From contig JAQBYJ010000050.1 in assembly GCA_027622555.1 (NCBI GenBank), positions 1 through 40,734 on the forward strand: DNA of 40,734 nt. Reading direction: 5' to 3'. Under the pieces are notes generated by a model that saw only the letters and a program-made list of their open reading frames with translations, had not been told where the DNA came from and did not search any database. This DNA is from Verrucomicrobiota bacterium. GTDB lineage: Bacteria; Verrucomicrobiota; Verrucomicrobiia; Opitutales; UBA2995. Shown one piece after another: positions 1-8,735 of this stretch; position 1 is the first letter of the stretch, and each line of letters opens with the position of its first letter. The translations under genes were made by a program, and so were the position numbers.

Positions 1-92
1 TCAATTGGCAGTTCACCAACGAAAAAGCCCGAATCAAACTGACTCGCCTTTATCCGAATTTATAGATGGTACAGGGTACTAGTGGATATAGG

Positions 93-497
93 TCATTCAT
101 GGTTATCGCCTTTCACCGGCTCAGCTCGTTCTGAAATCAACTGCTTGATTTCATCCAACTCTTCCCTGCTTATTTTCTCAGATTCAACCAGGTGCGAGAC
201 GATGGGACTCGAGGCACCATCCAATAGCGTGACCAACTCATCTATCATTCGGCTTACGATGCTGTTTCTTTCCACCGCCGCTTCAAACAACCAGGCATTG
301 CCCAGTTTCTTTGTCTTTTTAAGGGCTCCCTTTTTCTCAAGCCGACCGGCAATCGTTTGGACAGACGAGTATCCTGGATCATTCTCATTTTTCGACAGGA
401 TCTCGGCTGCTTCCCGCACGGTTAGCTTACCTTTGGTCCAGAACGGCCGCATGACCTGCAACTCGAGTTTCGATAAGGTTTGGTTTTTTCGCTTCAT
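93..497 (-). CDS. BlaI/MecI/CopY-family transcriptional repressor
   Basis: This 134-residue protein matches the penicillinase-repressor family in length and layout. An N-terminal winged helix (about residues 8-75, opening LSKLELQVMRPFW and including VREAAEILS and TIAGRLEKKGAL) is followed by a helical dimerisation tail (about 85-130). Such proteins repress beta-lactamase or copper-type promoters and are usually inactivated by a linked M56 (BlaR/MecR) membrane protease. The start at 497 is fixed by a good N-terminus and lies inside a perfect palindrome that is probably its own operator. The stop is at 93. The remaining 92 bases to the window edge show no convincing start for an M56 partner, so one may lie just outside. 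The family call is firm; the regulated target is unknown. Confidence 0.9.
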   Translation of the reverse strand: MKRKNQTLSKLELQVMRPFWTKGKLTVREAAEILSKNENDPGYSSVQTIAGRLEKKGALKKTKKLGNAWLFEAAVERNSIVSRMIDELVTLLDGASSPIVSHLVESEKISREELDEIKQLISERAEPVKGDNHE

Positions 498-534
498 ACA
501 ACAATTGTTGTAATCAATAACAACAAACGTTGTA
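497..534. promoter_or_regulatory. Two BlaI-type operator palindromes upstream of the repressor
   Basis: Positions 497-512 read TACAACAATTGTTGTA, a perfect 16-bp palindrome that shares its first base with the start codon. Positions 519-534 carry AACAACAAACGTTGTA, the same ACAAC-N4-GTTGT pattern with one outer mismatch. The two centres are 22 bp apart, about two helical turns. BlaI/MecI-family repressors bind TACA/TGTA-type dyads, so autoregulation by two dimers on one DNA face is the natural reading. A site touching the start codon implies a very short leader. Confidence 0.7.
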
Positions 535-549
535 TTTCAAGAAAAATAT

Positions 550-1064
550 TTAGTTTACGGAAAAAACGTCACGCTTCCAGATACCCAAATAGGCCGGATC
601 CATTTCGGTGCAGTTGGTCAGAAGCAATAAGGGCCCTGGCTCAGATTTCGGGAATGGCCTTTTTCGATGGGACAAGTCAGGCACAGTCCGACAGCCCGGC
701 CCTTATGGTCTTTGACGACCTCCACTTCCAGGAGACGGGCGGCGGCGCAATACTTGCCCGGCCAGCGTCCGATCCGCCGTTCCTGTTTATCCGTGTCTAT
801 GGTTTTGTTTTTGTGCCCGCGCAATGCCGTGTCGATAGTGACCAGTTTCTCTGTCAGACGGTTCATTTGGCGCTCCCAAAAACAGCTCTGTTTCGCACTC
901 GACGCACGTCCTACCAATAACGCCTCGATGTCCTCGTCGGTGAGTTTTCCCAGGGAGGCGACAACGCGCTGGCGGGGTCCGCGCCCGGTGCGAAAGCTCT
1001 CGCACAGAGTCCAATACTCATAGACTTTTCCATCCATGCGCTGGCGATTCTTGCGAAGAAACAT
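550..1064 (-). pseudogene. IS1634-type transposase, N-terminal remnant with frameshift
   Basis: The opening (MFLRKNRQR, then a Tyr-rich stretch and GRGPRQRVVASLGKL at about residues 27-41) is the characteristic N-terminus of IS1634/IS4-superfamily transposases. It is followed by an RIGRW...AAARLLEVEVV stretch and a KGRAVGL motif, also typical. The reading frame ends at 618, but the expected continuation (LLLTNCTEMDPAYLGIW) is present in another frame down to about 550, so there is a frameshift near 620-640. Nothing of the DDE catalytic core remains; full-length members are about 450-600 residues. No inverted repeats could be placed. It is an inactive fragment marking an old insertion between blaI and the next gene. 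Confidence 0.75.
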
Positions 1065-1184
1065 GCACGCAATTTAGCACAAAGAATTACCACCCGAAAA
1101 GAGGCTGTTCTCCACTACAAGTGCTCAAACCCTCTCCACACCAGACAATCCCAGCTTTCAAAGAGTGGACCCAAGCCATAACGC

Positions 1185-1490
1185 TTGAAAAAACCTTTTT
1201 TTCAAGACAACTGCGGAACTTGGGCTAAAAATGGAATGGTGGATTGCACTATTTGCGAGGGGGATACTTACCTGGATCATTGCCTTTTCTGTAACGGAGA
1301 TTCCGATGGAGTTTGTTCTGAATGCAAAGGGAGCGGAGAGTATTTTATCGGTGAAATATGCACTTCTTGTTTAGGTTCCGGAAAGTGTTTCATGTGCTCA
1401 GGAACAAAAATGATGATGTGCCTGGTTTGTAATGATGGAACTATTGATCTGGCACTGCCACCGCATTACGAATCCATAAAGCTTTTTTAA
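1185..1490 (+). CDS. Small CxxC-repeat (DnaJ-type) zinc-finger protein
   Basis: This 101-residue protein is built from six CxxC pairs: CTIC, CLFC, CSEC, CTSC, CFMC and CLVC. Several are followed by Gly-rich turns such as CKGSGEY and CLGSGKC. That is the pattern of the DnaJ/Hsp40 central zinc-binding domain, which binds two zinc ions and helps hold unfolded substrates or supports disulfide chemistry. There is no J-domain and no C-terminal DnaJ domain, so it is a stand-alone finger. The start is uncertain: position 1185 is TTG, and the next usable start is the ATG near 1233, just before the first CxxC. It sits alone between two pseudogenes, so it could itself be a remnant. Its function is unknown. 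Confidence 0.6.
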   Translation: MKKPFFQDNCGTWAKNGMVDCTICEGDTYLDHCLFCNGDSDGVCSECKGSGEYFIGEICTSCLGSGKCFMCSGTKMMMCLVCNDGTIDLALPPHYESIKLF

Positions 1491-1557
1491 TCGCTGATAA
1501 AAAATTCGATCAGATTTCTATCACCATAGAAAGTAGCAGCTCTAGCCTGCGGTGGAT

Positions 1558-2687
1558 CTATCGAATTATTACACTAAACAAGTCGCTAAAATCATCGGTC
1601 CACACAATCAGGTTTTTATATGCGGGAAAGGGAGTCAGTGAACGAAGAACATCCTCATCGAGGACAAAGGGCTTGTTGTCCGTCATAAGGATCCAATCCG
1701 AGGAGTAAGCACCGAACTGATCGTCATCTTCGTTGACTACAAAGACTGCAAATTTCTCTAGCTCCTTGGTCAACCCCATAACGACAGGTTTCAAATCCAA
1801 ATGCCGATTAGATACGTGGATGGCCAGAATGCCGTCAGGATTCAGATGACGTAAATAGAGCTGGAAAGCTTCGACAGTCAACAGATGCACAGGAATGGCG
1901 TCGCCACTGAATGCGTCCAAAACCAACACATCAAAATTCTGTGGCTGTTCATTTTCCAGACTGGTACGGGCGTCACCGATACTGTATTCCAACTCGGCCT
2001 TACTGTTTTTCAAATAAGCGAAATGGATTTCCGCTATTGTTTTTACGTCGGAATCAATTTCATAAAACCGCATGACGTCCTATTCCCATCCATAGGTAGC
2101 AATTGTACCAATACCCATTCCGATGACGCCTATGCGCATCCCAGGAGCGGCGGTGTTTCCGTCCTCACGGGCTAGCCGTTTGGGATGATGACGAATCGAA
2201 AAATCCACCCCGCTCCCCAGGCTATAGTATGTCGTCGGACGATACCGACGTTTCAGAGTATGAAACTGTAACCCATGCACAATATCGCCATGATAGAGCT
2301 CGTTTCGATGGGTCGGAGCACCGGACTCGAGGCAGACAAAACCAGATACGGCAGACAGATCGTAACGAACAGCAACAGGAGAAGCCGAGTAGTTGGAGCG
2401 TCGCCGCCTACCGGCTTCCATGATTCGGTGGGCGTAATCGGGAGAAAGAAAAAAGCCGCAACAATCAGGGCAAAATGAAGAAAAGCAAAGTTTCGAACCG
2501 ACATTTTTCGCGAGACGAAATGCGCGTAGGCATAGCCAGCTACAAGCATCATCTGGAAAAAAAGCATACAAGTAGTCCAAACCGATGGACTACCCCCAAA
2601 CCATGGCAAGATTGCCTTACTGATGATCGGCTGTACCTGAAAAATCAGAAAGGCACTTAAGAAAATAGTTATCCCGTAGCGCGCCAT
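1558..2687 (-). pseudogene. Broken spermidine-synthase-like integral membrane protein
   Basis: Three pieces of one family are visible on the minus strand. The N-terminal piece from 2687 has membrane helices and the family opening FQVQPIISKAILPWFGGSP, running to about 2330. A middle piece in another frame (from about 2320 to 2080) contains LYHGDIVHGLQF, YYSLGSGV and MRIGVIGMGIGTIATYG, the entry to the methyltransferase-like fold. The C-terminal piece (2073-1558) contains RFYEID, DVLVLDAFSGDAIPVHLLT and a complete end. Family members are about 700-850 residues with many membrane helices. Most of the helical middle is missing here, which indicates an internal deletion with a frame change near 2320. 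The second and third pieces share a frame and are separated only by an in-frame TAG at 2080-2082. Confidence 0.8.
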
Positions 2688-2962
2688 CGTTTACGTTGAA
2701 GCCTTCAAGACAGTGCAACATTTCTGGAGGAAAGCGAAAGTCGACTTTCCCGGCGACCGTTCTATCAAGCCGAACCTGGCGGTTCGTCTCGAAAATAAAT
2801 CTGAAAAAGTGAATACGCCTGAACCAGGGACAAAAAGATTGGCCGGAATAGTCACAGCTCCAAGCTCACTCGGAAACGTGCAAATCATTGCGGCCATAAA
2901 TGAAGAGCAACAAACAAATGGCAAAAACAAACCTGCCATACCATGAGCCAATCTGCGTACTC

Positions 2963-3790
2963 TCAGGGGAGCCAAGGGAACTTTTCAAAAGCAGGTTTTC
3001 TTTTCTCAAGAAAAGCCTGTTTTCCTTCTGAACCCTCCTCGTTCATGTAGTAAAGTAAGGTTGCATTGCCAGCCAGTTCCTGAATCCCTGCCTGTCCATC
3101 AAGTGCTGCATTGAAGGCAGACTTCAGACAACGAATAGCAAGCGGACTTTTTTCCAAAATTTCTCTGGACCATTGAACACCCTCAGCTTCGAGTTCTTCA
3201 ATTGGCACGACCTTGTTTACCAGGCCCATATCAAGCGCCTCTTGAGCATTATACTGACGACATAAATACCAGATCTCTCGAGCTTTCTTCTGTCCAACGA
3301 TACTCGCCAGATAACTCGACCCAAATCCACCGTCAAAACTCCCTACCTTGGGTCCGGTCTGCCCGAAGATTGCATTGTCGGCAGCAATTGTCAGATCGCA
3401 GATCACATGCAATACGTGCCCACCCCCGATAGCGTAACCGGCAACCAGGGCAATAACCACTTTAGGCATGGAGCGAATAAGCCTTTGCAGATCCAGCACA
3501 TTCAAACGTGGCACGCCAACTTTATCGATATACCCGGCCTTCCCACGGATGCCCTGATCGCCGCCCGAGCAGAATGCAAACTTTCCATCCGTGTGTGGTC
3601 CAGCTCCTGTGAGTAAGACTACACCAACCTTGGGATCTTCCCGGGCATCGGAAAAGGCTTCGTACATTTCAAAAACGGTGGTCGGCGTAAATGCATTCCT
3701 CCGGTGAGGACGATTGATCGTCACCTTGGCAATGCCATCGGCCTTTTCGTAAATAATATCTTCGAAGTCTTTAACACGTTTCCAGTTCAT
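2963..3790 (-). CDS. menB: 1,4-dihydroxy-2-naphthoyl-CoA synthase
   Basis: MenB is the crotonase-fold enzyme that closes the naphthoquinone ring of menaquinone from o-succinylbenzoyl-CoA. The 275-residue length is normal. CSGGDQ (residues 74-79) and GGGH (122-125) form the oxyanion/CoA region. [12 protein letters not shown] (144-155) contains the Gly of bicarbonate-dependent type-I enzymes and Asp153, equivalent to the catalytic Asp163 of E. coli. The C-terminus FPWLP is family-typical. It is the last gene of a metG-menF-menD-menB run, with 27 bp separating it from menD. menC, menE and menA are not in the window. Confidence 0.97.
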   Translation of the reverse strand: MNWKRVKDFEDIIYEKADGIAKVTINRPHRRNAFTPTTVFEMYEAFSDAREDPKVGVVLLTGAGPHTDGKFAFCSGGDQGIRGKAGYIDKVGVPRLNVLDLQRLIRSMPKVVIALVAGYAIGGGHVLHVICDLTIAADNAIFGQTGPKVGSFDGGFGSSYLASIVGQKKAREIWYLCRQYNAQEALDMGLVNKVVPIEELEAEGVQWSREILEKSPLAIRCLKSAFNAALDGQAGIQELAGNATLLYYMNEEGSEGKQAFLEKRKPAFEKFPWLP

Positions 3791-3817
3791 GATTAGTAAA
3801 AGGTGGGATTAATTTTG

Positions 3818-5542
3818 TTACAAAGAGGCACTGATAGTTTTAAAAAGCTCTAGACGGAATTCAGAATCTTTTTTTCGATTAGTTTCAATTTCAATAACTC
3901 TAATTCCCGAATCAGGGAGTAGATCTAGATGATCCTTCAGCTCGGTGATAGACGATAATTTTTTGTAAGTGCAACCTGTGCTTTCAACCAAGGGCTTGAA
4001 ATCGACTTCCTGCGGGGTGGCAAAAAACTCTTCGAACGGAGGTTCAAATTGCGAAATGGGAAGATGATTAAAAATTCCCCCACCCTGGTTATTTATCATT
4101 ATTACAGTTAAGTGCCCTTTAAACTTAGGTCGAATTAGCAAACCATTGGAATCGTGCAGAAATGCCAGATCTCCGGTGAGAAGAATCGACGGTTTGTTCT
4201 CATAAGCTACACCCAAGGCGGTGGATAAGGTACCATCAATGCCGTTCGCACCCCGGGATGCATACACTTGGAACTGTTTATCGTTTGCAGACCAGAAGTA
4301 TTCTACATCCCGTACCGGCATACTGCTGGCGACAAATATTGGAGTATTGTTTGGCAGCAATTGCGGGAGTAACCAGGCGACGACGCCTTCAAAATCCTTC
4401 GCGACGGGCTGACCAACGGTGTTATCAAAAGCCATCCGGATCTTAAAATCAGCGCTGAGCCAATTATCTGAATAATCCGAACTCTCAGACTTTATAAAAT
4501 TGAAACACGCATTCACATCTGAAACGGGCACATCAAATACGCGCTCAACCGTTCCTGTTGGATCAAGGTTCTTGCCCGTACGATGAATATGATACATTGA
4601 AGCCTTCGATTCGGTTAACCAGGCACGGAGCACTTTACTGGTTGGCAAAGGACCGAGAGCGATTACCTGTTCGGGCCTTAATGAATTCCTTAAATCTGTG
4701 TTTCGCAGCAAAAGGTCATAGGTAGTTACCAGGCGACTTTGTAAGCTTGCAAAATTCCTTACCGACGAAAGTCCATCTGCCAACACGGGCCAGCCAGAGG
4801 CTTCACTCAATTGAGCTACTGCCTCGCAATAAGCCAATGGATTTTCGGGAGTATCAGTTCCACAAATGATAATTCCGCGATTTGTAGAAACCTGAATGGC
4901 TTCGACTTTAGATCGAGGCGGCCGTGGTGAAACACAAATACCGTCAAAAAAAGATTCTTCAATTTCAACAGCACACGCAGAACCATCTTCGATGGGCGGA
5001 AGAGGATCTCTGAAGGGACAATTCAGATGGACCGGGCCCTTGAGAGCTTCAGAAAAAGCATGAGCCAATTCTATTTTCATCGAATTCAAATCTTCTAAAT
5101 CCGGGGATGGAATTTCCATTTCCGTCTGAAAAACCGGAAAGTCTCCATAGAGGCGGATCTGATTAATAGTTTGTCCCGCGCCACAATTTCTAAGCTCTGG
5201 TGGCCTATCGGCGGTAAGTACTATTAAAGGAACACCCGCTTCCGAGGCCTCAATGAAAGCCGGAAAATAATTCGCACCAGCGGTACCCGAAGTGCAAACA
5301 AGAGCAACAGGCTTGTGAGTCTTCTTGGCTATCCCCAATGCAAAAAAACCGGCTGACCGCTCATCAAGAATGGGGATGGCATCTATTCCTTCGTGGGCTG
5401 CAAATGCCACTGTTAAAGGAGTAGATCGCGAACCTGGCGATATGACGACATGCCGAAGACCGCAGCGATACAAAGTTTCAACCAAAACGGAAGACCACAG
5501 AGTATTTGTATTCGCTGAGTTGATGCTCGTCATATTAATCAA
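3818..5542 (-). CDS. menD: 2-succinyl-5-enolpyruvyl-6-hydroxy-3-cyclohexene-1-carboxylate synthase
   Basis: MenD is a thiamin-diphosphate enzyme that joins isochorismate and 2-oxoglutarate (with loss of CO2) in menaquinone synthesis. The 574 residues show the three-domain ThDP layout: SPGSRSTPL (35-43) and catalytic Glu61 in LDERSAG at the N-terminus, and GDLAFLHDSNGL (from 457) with the paired Asn484-Asn485 closing the ThDP/Mg site at the C-terminus. The start codon lies inside the end of menF (4-bp overlap), which implies translational coupling so that isochorismate is passed on directly. An internal ATG three codons in (5533) is an alternative start. Confidence 0.97.
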   Translation of the reverse strand: MINMTSINSANTNTLWSSVLVETLYRCGLRHVVISPGSRSTPLTVAFAAHEGIDAIPILDERSAGFFALGIAKKTHKPVALVCTSGTAGANYFPAFIEASEAGVPLIVLTADRPPELRNCGAGQTINQIRLYGDFPVFQTEMEIPSPDLEDLNSMKIELAHAFSEALKGPVHLNCPFRDPLPPIEDGSACAVEIEESFFDGICVSPRPPRSKVEAIQVSTNRGIIICGTDTPENPLAYCEAVAQLSEASGWPVLADGLSSVRNFASLQSRLVTTYDLLLRNTDLRNSLRPEQVIALGPLPTSKVLRAWLTESKASMYHIHRTGKNLDPTGTVERVFDVPVSDVNACFNFIKSESSDYSDNWLSADFKIRMAFDNTVGQPVAKDFEGVVAWLLPQLLPNNTPIFVASSMPVRDVEYFWSANDKQFQVYASRGANGIDGTLSTALGVAYENKPSILLTGDLAFLHDSNGLLIRPKFKGHLTVIMINNQGGGIFNHLPISQFEPPFEEFFATPQEVDFKPLVESTGCTYKKLSSITELKDHLDLLPDSGIRVIEIETNRKKDSEFRLELFKTISASL

Positions 5543-6966
5543 TCCATCGTTTGACGCATCGCATTAAACTTAAGATCCGTTTCATCTTTTTCGCTTTTGG
5601 GTTCTGATCCACGGACAATCCCTGCTCCCGAGAATAATCGCAAGGTGTTCTCCCTTAAAATTCCTGAGCGAATCCCCACAATAAATTCACCATCACCTAG
5701 TGCATCGAACCAACCAACCGGTCCGGCATAGGGCCCACGCACAAACGATTCATAATCACTTATTTTCCCACAGGCACGTTCACGTGGAGTTCCACCAACA
5801 GCTGGCGTCGGGTGAAGTACTTTAATCACATCAAGAATATGCAATTCTTTTGGCAAGGACGCCTCAATGGGCGTAAAGAGGTGCTGAACATTGGGCAACT
5901 TGAGTAAACGCGGACGGTTTGGAACTTCGGGCTCAAGCCCAAGACTTTGCAGCCGATTGGTAATGGAAGTAACCACGGATTGATGCTCCCGCGCATCCTT
6001 GTCGTCCTTAAGCAAATCCGCACCCAAGGCAGCATCGATCGTTGCGGAATCACCCCGACCTCGAGAACCAGCGATAGCATCGGCTCTTAAGCGACCATCC
6101 TTAACTCTAATTAATAACTCTGGAGTTGAACCGAGAAATGTTCCTTCCACACCGGCTGAATAAGAAAAGGTGTAACAACTCTGGAAACGATTCCGCAGCC
6201 GTTCAAGAAAACGCATGGGATTGAGATTTTCCTCACTCTTAAAATCCAATGCACGGGCTAAAACGATCTTTTCGAATTCTCCTTCTCTTATAGCCTCCGT
6301 TGCCTTGAATACCGACAGTTCAAAGGAGTCACTTCCTCCTGCTTCGGCATTCAGTTTTATTTCAATCTTGGTCGGCTTGGAATCAATGCCCCTATTCTGA
6401 TAGGGAAATGAGGCAAAACGCTGATGCGCTCCCAGGATCTTTTTAGCGATCATCTCGACCGGGGTATCTGCATCGATCATACAGTTGGCAATAGCCAAAC
6501 TGTATTGGTCTTTCTTACTCACCTGCCAAATAGGAACGAAAGCCTGAGCGGCAGGAAAGCCTGTCACATCCTGACCTTCATCAAAGAAATTAAAGGCACA
6601 GAAAAAGTGGATACCACAGTAAGGAGAGTCCGTATTTCCCGTAAAAATAGTTTGGTCCAACAATCCCGTAGCCCAGTCCTTTATGGCTTCAAAACGTCCA
6701 GGACCTTCCGCGGTTGTCTGCATGACCTGTTCGATGGCAGCAATCGATTCATCCAACCCTGGGTTTTCTAAAAAGAAATGCTGACTCGCCGACTCATAAA
6801 CCGCCTCCAAAACGGCGAGCGGATCGATGTGGAATACGTCGAGCGAAATATTTACCAGTTGCGGTTTACCAACTTCGATCGAGCGCTTTTGACAGTCTTT
6901 CAAGAATGTTACCAAACCTGCGGGGTTATCCTGCCCCCCGTAATTACTTATCGGTAGATACTCCAT
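5539..6966 (-). CDS. menF: Isochorismate synthase (menaquinone-type)
   Basis: This converts chorismate to isochorismate, the committed step into menaquinone. The 475-residue protein has the chorismate-binding fold in its C-terminal two thirds: FLGSTPELL, AIAGSRGRG, DAREHQSVV, LHPTPAVGGTPRE, GPYAGPVGW and GAGIVRGSEPKSEKDETDL, all diagnostic of MenF/EntC/DhbC/anthranilate-synthase-like enzymes. Its place directly before menD favours MenF over a siderophore (EntC) role. The start lies 9 bp after the metG stop, so it is probably co-transcribed with metG. Confidence 0.95.
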   Translation of the reverse strand: MEYLPISNYGGQDNPAGLVTFLKDCQKRSIEVGKPQLVNISLDVFHIDPLAVLEAVYESASQHFFLENPGLDESIAAIEQVMQTTAEGPGRFEAIKDWATGLLDQTIFTGNTDSPYCGIHFFCAFNFFDEGQDVTGFPAAQAFVPIWQVSKKDQYSLAIANCMIDADTPVEMIAKKILGAHQRFASFPYQNRGIDSKPTKIEIKLNAEAGGSDSFELSVFKATEAIREGEFEKIVLARALDFKSEENLNPMRFLERLRNRFQSCYTFSYSAGVEGTFLGSTPELLIRVKDGRLRADAIAGSRGRGDSATIDAALGADLLKDDKDAREHQSVVTSITNRLQSLGLEPEVPNRPRLLKLPNVQHLFTPIEASLPKELHILDVIKVLHPTPAVGGTPRERACGKISDYESFVRGPYAGPVGWFDALGDGEFIVGIRSGILRENTLRLFSGAGIVRGSEPKSEKDETDLKFNAMRQTMD

Positions 6967-6975
6967 GCACGCGGA

Positions 6976-8505
6976 CTACTTTTCAGGTCGAGGAAAAAGG
7001 ATGGTCTTTTCACCAACCGACTTACCTTCCAGTCGAAAATCCCAAACGAGGTTTCCTTCAAAAACGTCTACGGGATCAGAACCCAACAACTCAAGAATCC
7101 TCGCACTGATACTTGGCATAACCGGGCTGAGGACGATCGATGCAAGACGAAGCCCTTCTGAAATAACTGCCAACGACGTTTGTAACAAGGCCTTGTCCGC
7201 GGCTTCTTCCGATTTGGCAAGTTTCCAGGGAGCTCTTTGCTCGATGTAGCGATTGATTGCGCGAATAAATTGAAACGTCTCTTCCAGGGACTGGTGAAAC
7301 TGAAAACCTTCGCCCAAATTGAGAACTTTAATTGCCGTTTCCGCCCAGAGTTCCTTCAATTCTTTTTCTTCAACTTCTTCAACTTCCGCCGTAGGGATCA
7401 GGCCGCAGTTGTAGCGCGTTACCATATTCTGGATACGACTAACCAGGTTGCCGAGGTCATTGCCCAGATCACTTGTGTACCTCCTCAAATATTGTTCTTC
7501 AGAAAAATCACTATCCTGCCCAACATTCATTTCGCGGGTTACAAAATAACGAAAAGAATCCACGCCAAACTTTTCGGCCAGATCCAGGGCATTCACCGTG
7601 TTGCCTGTAGACTTGGACATTTTCGAACCGGAACTCGTCCAAAATCCGTGCACCAACAAATGTCTGGGCAAGGGAATATCGCAGGCCTTTAACATAATTG
7701 GCCAGTAGATACTATGAGCCGGTATAAGAATGTCCTTACCAATAACATGATAGTCCGCAGGCCAACGCGATGTGTCGCCTTCCATAAAGTTGGAAGCTGT
7801 TAAATAGTTTATCAGTGCATCGAACCACACATAGGTAACGTAGTCTTCATCAAATGGGATGGGAATCCCCCACTCCAACCGAGACTTGGGCCTGGAAATG
7901 CAAAGGTCATTCAGGGGCTCTTTAAGAAACTCAAGAACTTGCTTTTGCCTAAATTTCGGGAAGATGAAGTCTTCATTTTCCTGCAAGAACCCAACCAGCC
8001 AATCCTGGTACTGGCTCAGTTTAAAGTAGTAATTCTCTTCAGCAATTTCTGAGACTTCACCAAATATTTCCGGCCAGCTCCCGTCTTCGTTTCGGTCCTT
8101 TTCCTGTAAAAATTGCTCCTGCCGAGCACTGTAGAAACCATTATATTCGCCTTTGTATATTTCACCTTTGTCGAAGAGCAATTGCTGGATATCACGAACC
8201 ACTTGCTTGTGATGGTCCTGAGTAGTACGAATGTAAGCGTCATTTGAGATATTCAGATTCTCACAAAGAAGCTGAAACTCGCTGGCAACGGAATCTACAA
8301 ACGCCTGAGGCGAAACCCCTTGTTTCGCAGCACTTTGTTGCACTTTTTGCCCGTGTTCATCCAATCCGGTAAGGAAATAAACCGAATCACCTTGTGCCCG
8401 GCGAAAGCGAGCCACCACGTCGGTCAAAACCTTTTCATAGGCATGACCCAGGTGAGGAGAGCCATTGGCGTAATCAATAGCGGTAGTAATGTAGAACGAT
8501 TTCAT
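6976..8505 (-). CDS. metG: Methionyl-tRNA synthetase (zinc-less, short form)
   Basis: A class-I aminoacyl-tRNA synthetase charging tRNA-Met. HLGH (residues 18-21) and KMSKS (295-299) form the ATP site, and TGLDEHGQKV (46-55) is typical of MetRS. At 509 residues it lacks the C-terminal EMAP-like tRNA-binding domain. In the connective peptide the usual CxxC zinc knuckle is replaced by YSARQEQF (125-132), so no zinc site is visible, as in other short MetRS subgroups. It is the first gene of the operon leading into menF-menD-menB, divergent from ispH across about 230 bp (8506-8735). That gap holds only the candidate ispH promoter. Confidence 0.96.
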   Translation of the reverse strand: MKSFYITTAIDYANGSPHLGHAYEKVLTDVVARFRRAQGDSVYFLTGLDEHGQKVQQSAAKQGVSPQAFVDSVASEFQLLCENLNISNDAYIRTTQDHHKQVVRDIQQLLFDKGEIYKGEYNGFYSARQEQFLQEKDRNEDGSWPEIFGEVSEIAEENYYFKLSQYQDWLVGFLQENEDFIFPKFRQKQVLEFLKEPLNDLCISRPKSRLEWGIPIPFDEDYVTYVWFDALINYLTASNFMEGDTSRWPADYHVIGKDILIPAHSIYWPIMLKACDIPLPRHLLVHGFWTSSGSKMSKSTGNTVNALDLAEKFGVDSFRYFVTREMNVGQDSDFSEEQYLRRYTSDLGNDLGNLVSRIQNMVTRYNCGLIPTAEVEEVEEKELKELWAETAIKVLNLGEGFQFHQSLEETFQFIRAINRYIEQRAPWKLAKSEEAADKALLQTSLAVISEGLRLASIVLSPVMPSISARILELLGSDPVDVFEGNLVWDFRLEGKSVGEKTILFPRPEK

Positions 8506-8699
8506 GAATGCAGGAAAAGGGTAGCAGAGTACGGTAAGATCAAGGAAAGGAAACTGAAAAACAGGCTATGTAAAGCGCCCTCTTTGAAATCCGTAAACTG
8601 ATTGTTTAAGCCTCTCAGAGAAATTCTGGCACGCCTGCAATCCTTCTTCCTATGCTTTCTCGTCTTGAGGCCCTACCCTGAGTCATTCGACGGAGGTCG

Positions 8700-8728
8700 T
8701 TGACAATTTGAAACTGCATCCCAATAAG
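8700..8728 (+). promoter_or_regulatory. Candidate sigma-70-like promoter of ispH
   Basis: TTGACA at 8700-8705, a 17-bp spacer, then AATAAG at 8723-8728 (4 of 6 matches to TATAAT). The predicted transcript start would fall almost on the ispH ATG at 8736, implying a very short or leaderless mRNA; only GGGG lies just before the start. The perfect -35 and correct spacing support it, the weak -10 argues against it. Confidence 0.3.
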
Positions 8729-8735
8729 TGGGGAA

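Noticed and set aside
1-92. Possible BlaR/M56 gene start after blaI
   Set aside because: The candidate frame from ATG 100 stops after 16 codons and no membrane-helix start is present; the gene may lie outside the window.
480-920. 146-codon plus-strand ORF antisense to the transposase remnant
   Set aside because: Antisense shadow of a recognisable reading frame; no protein character.
2691-2975. 94-codon minus-strand ORF between menB and the membrane-protein pseudogene
   Set aside because: It shows no family resemblance or conserved motif, and other frames there are also open. Treated as spacer of about 275 bp.
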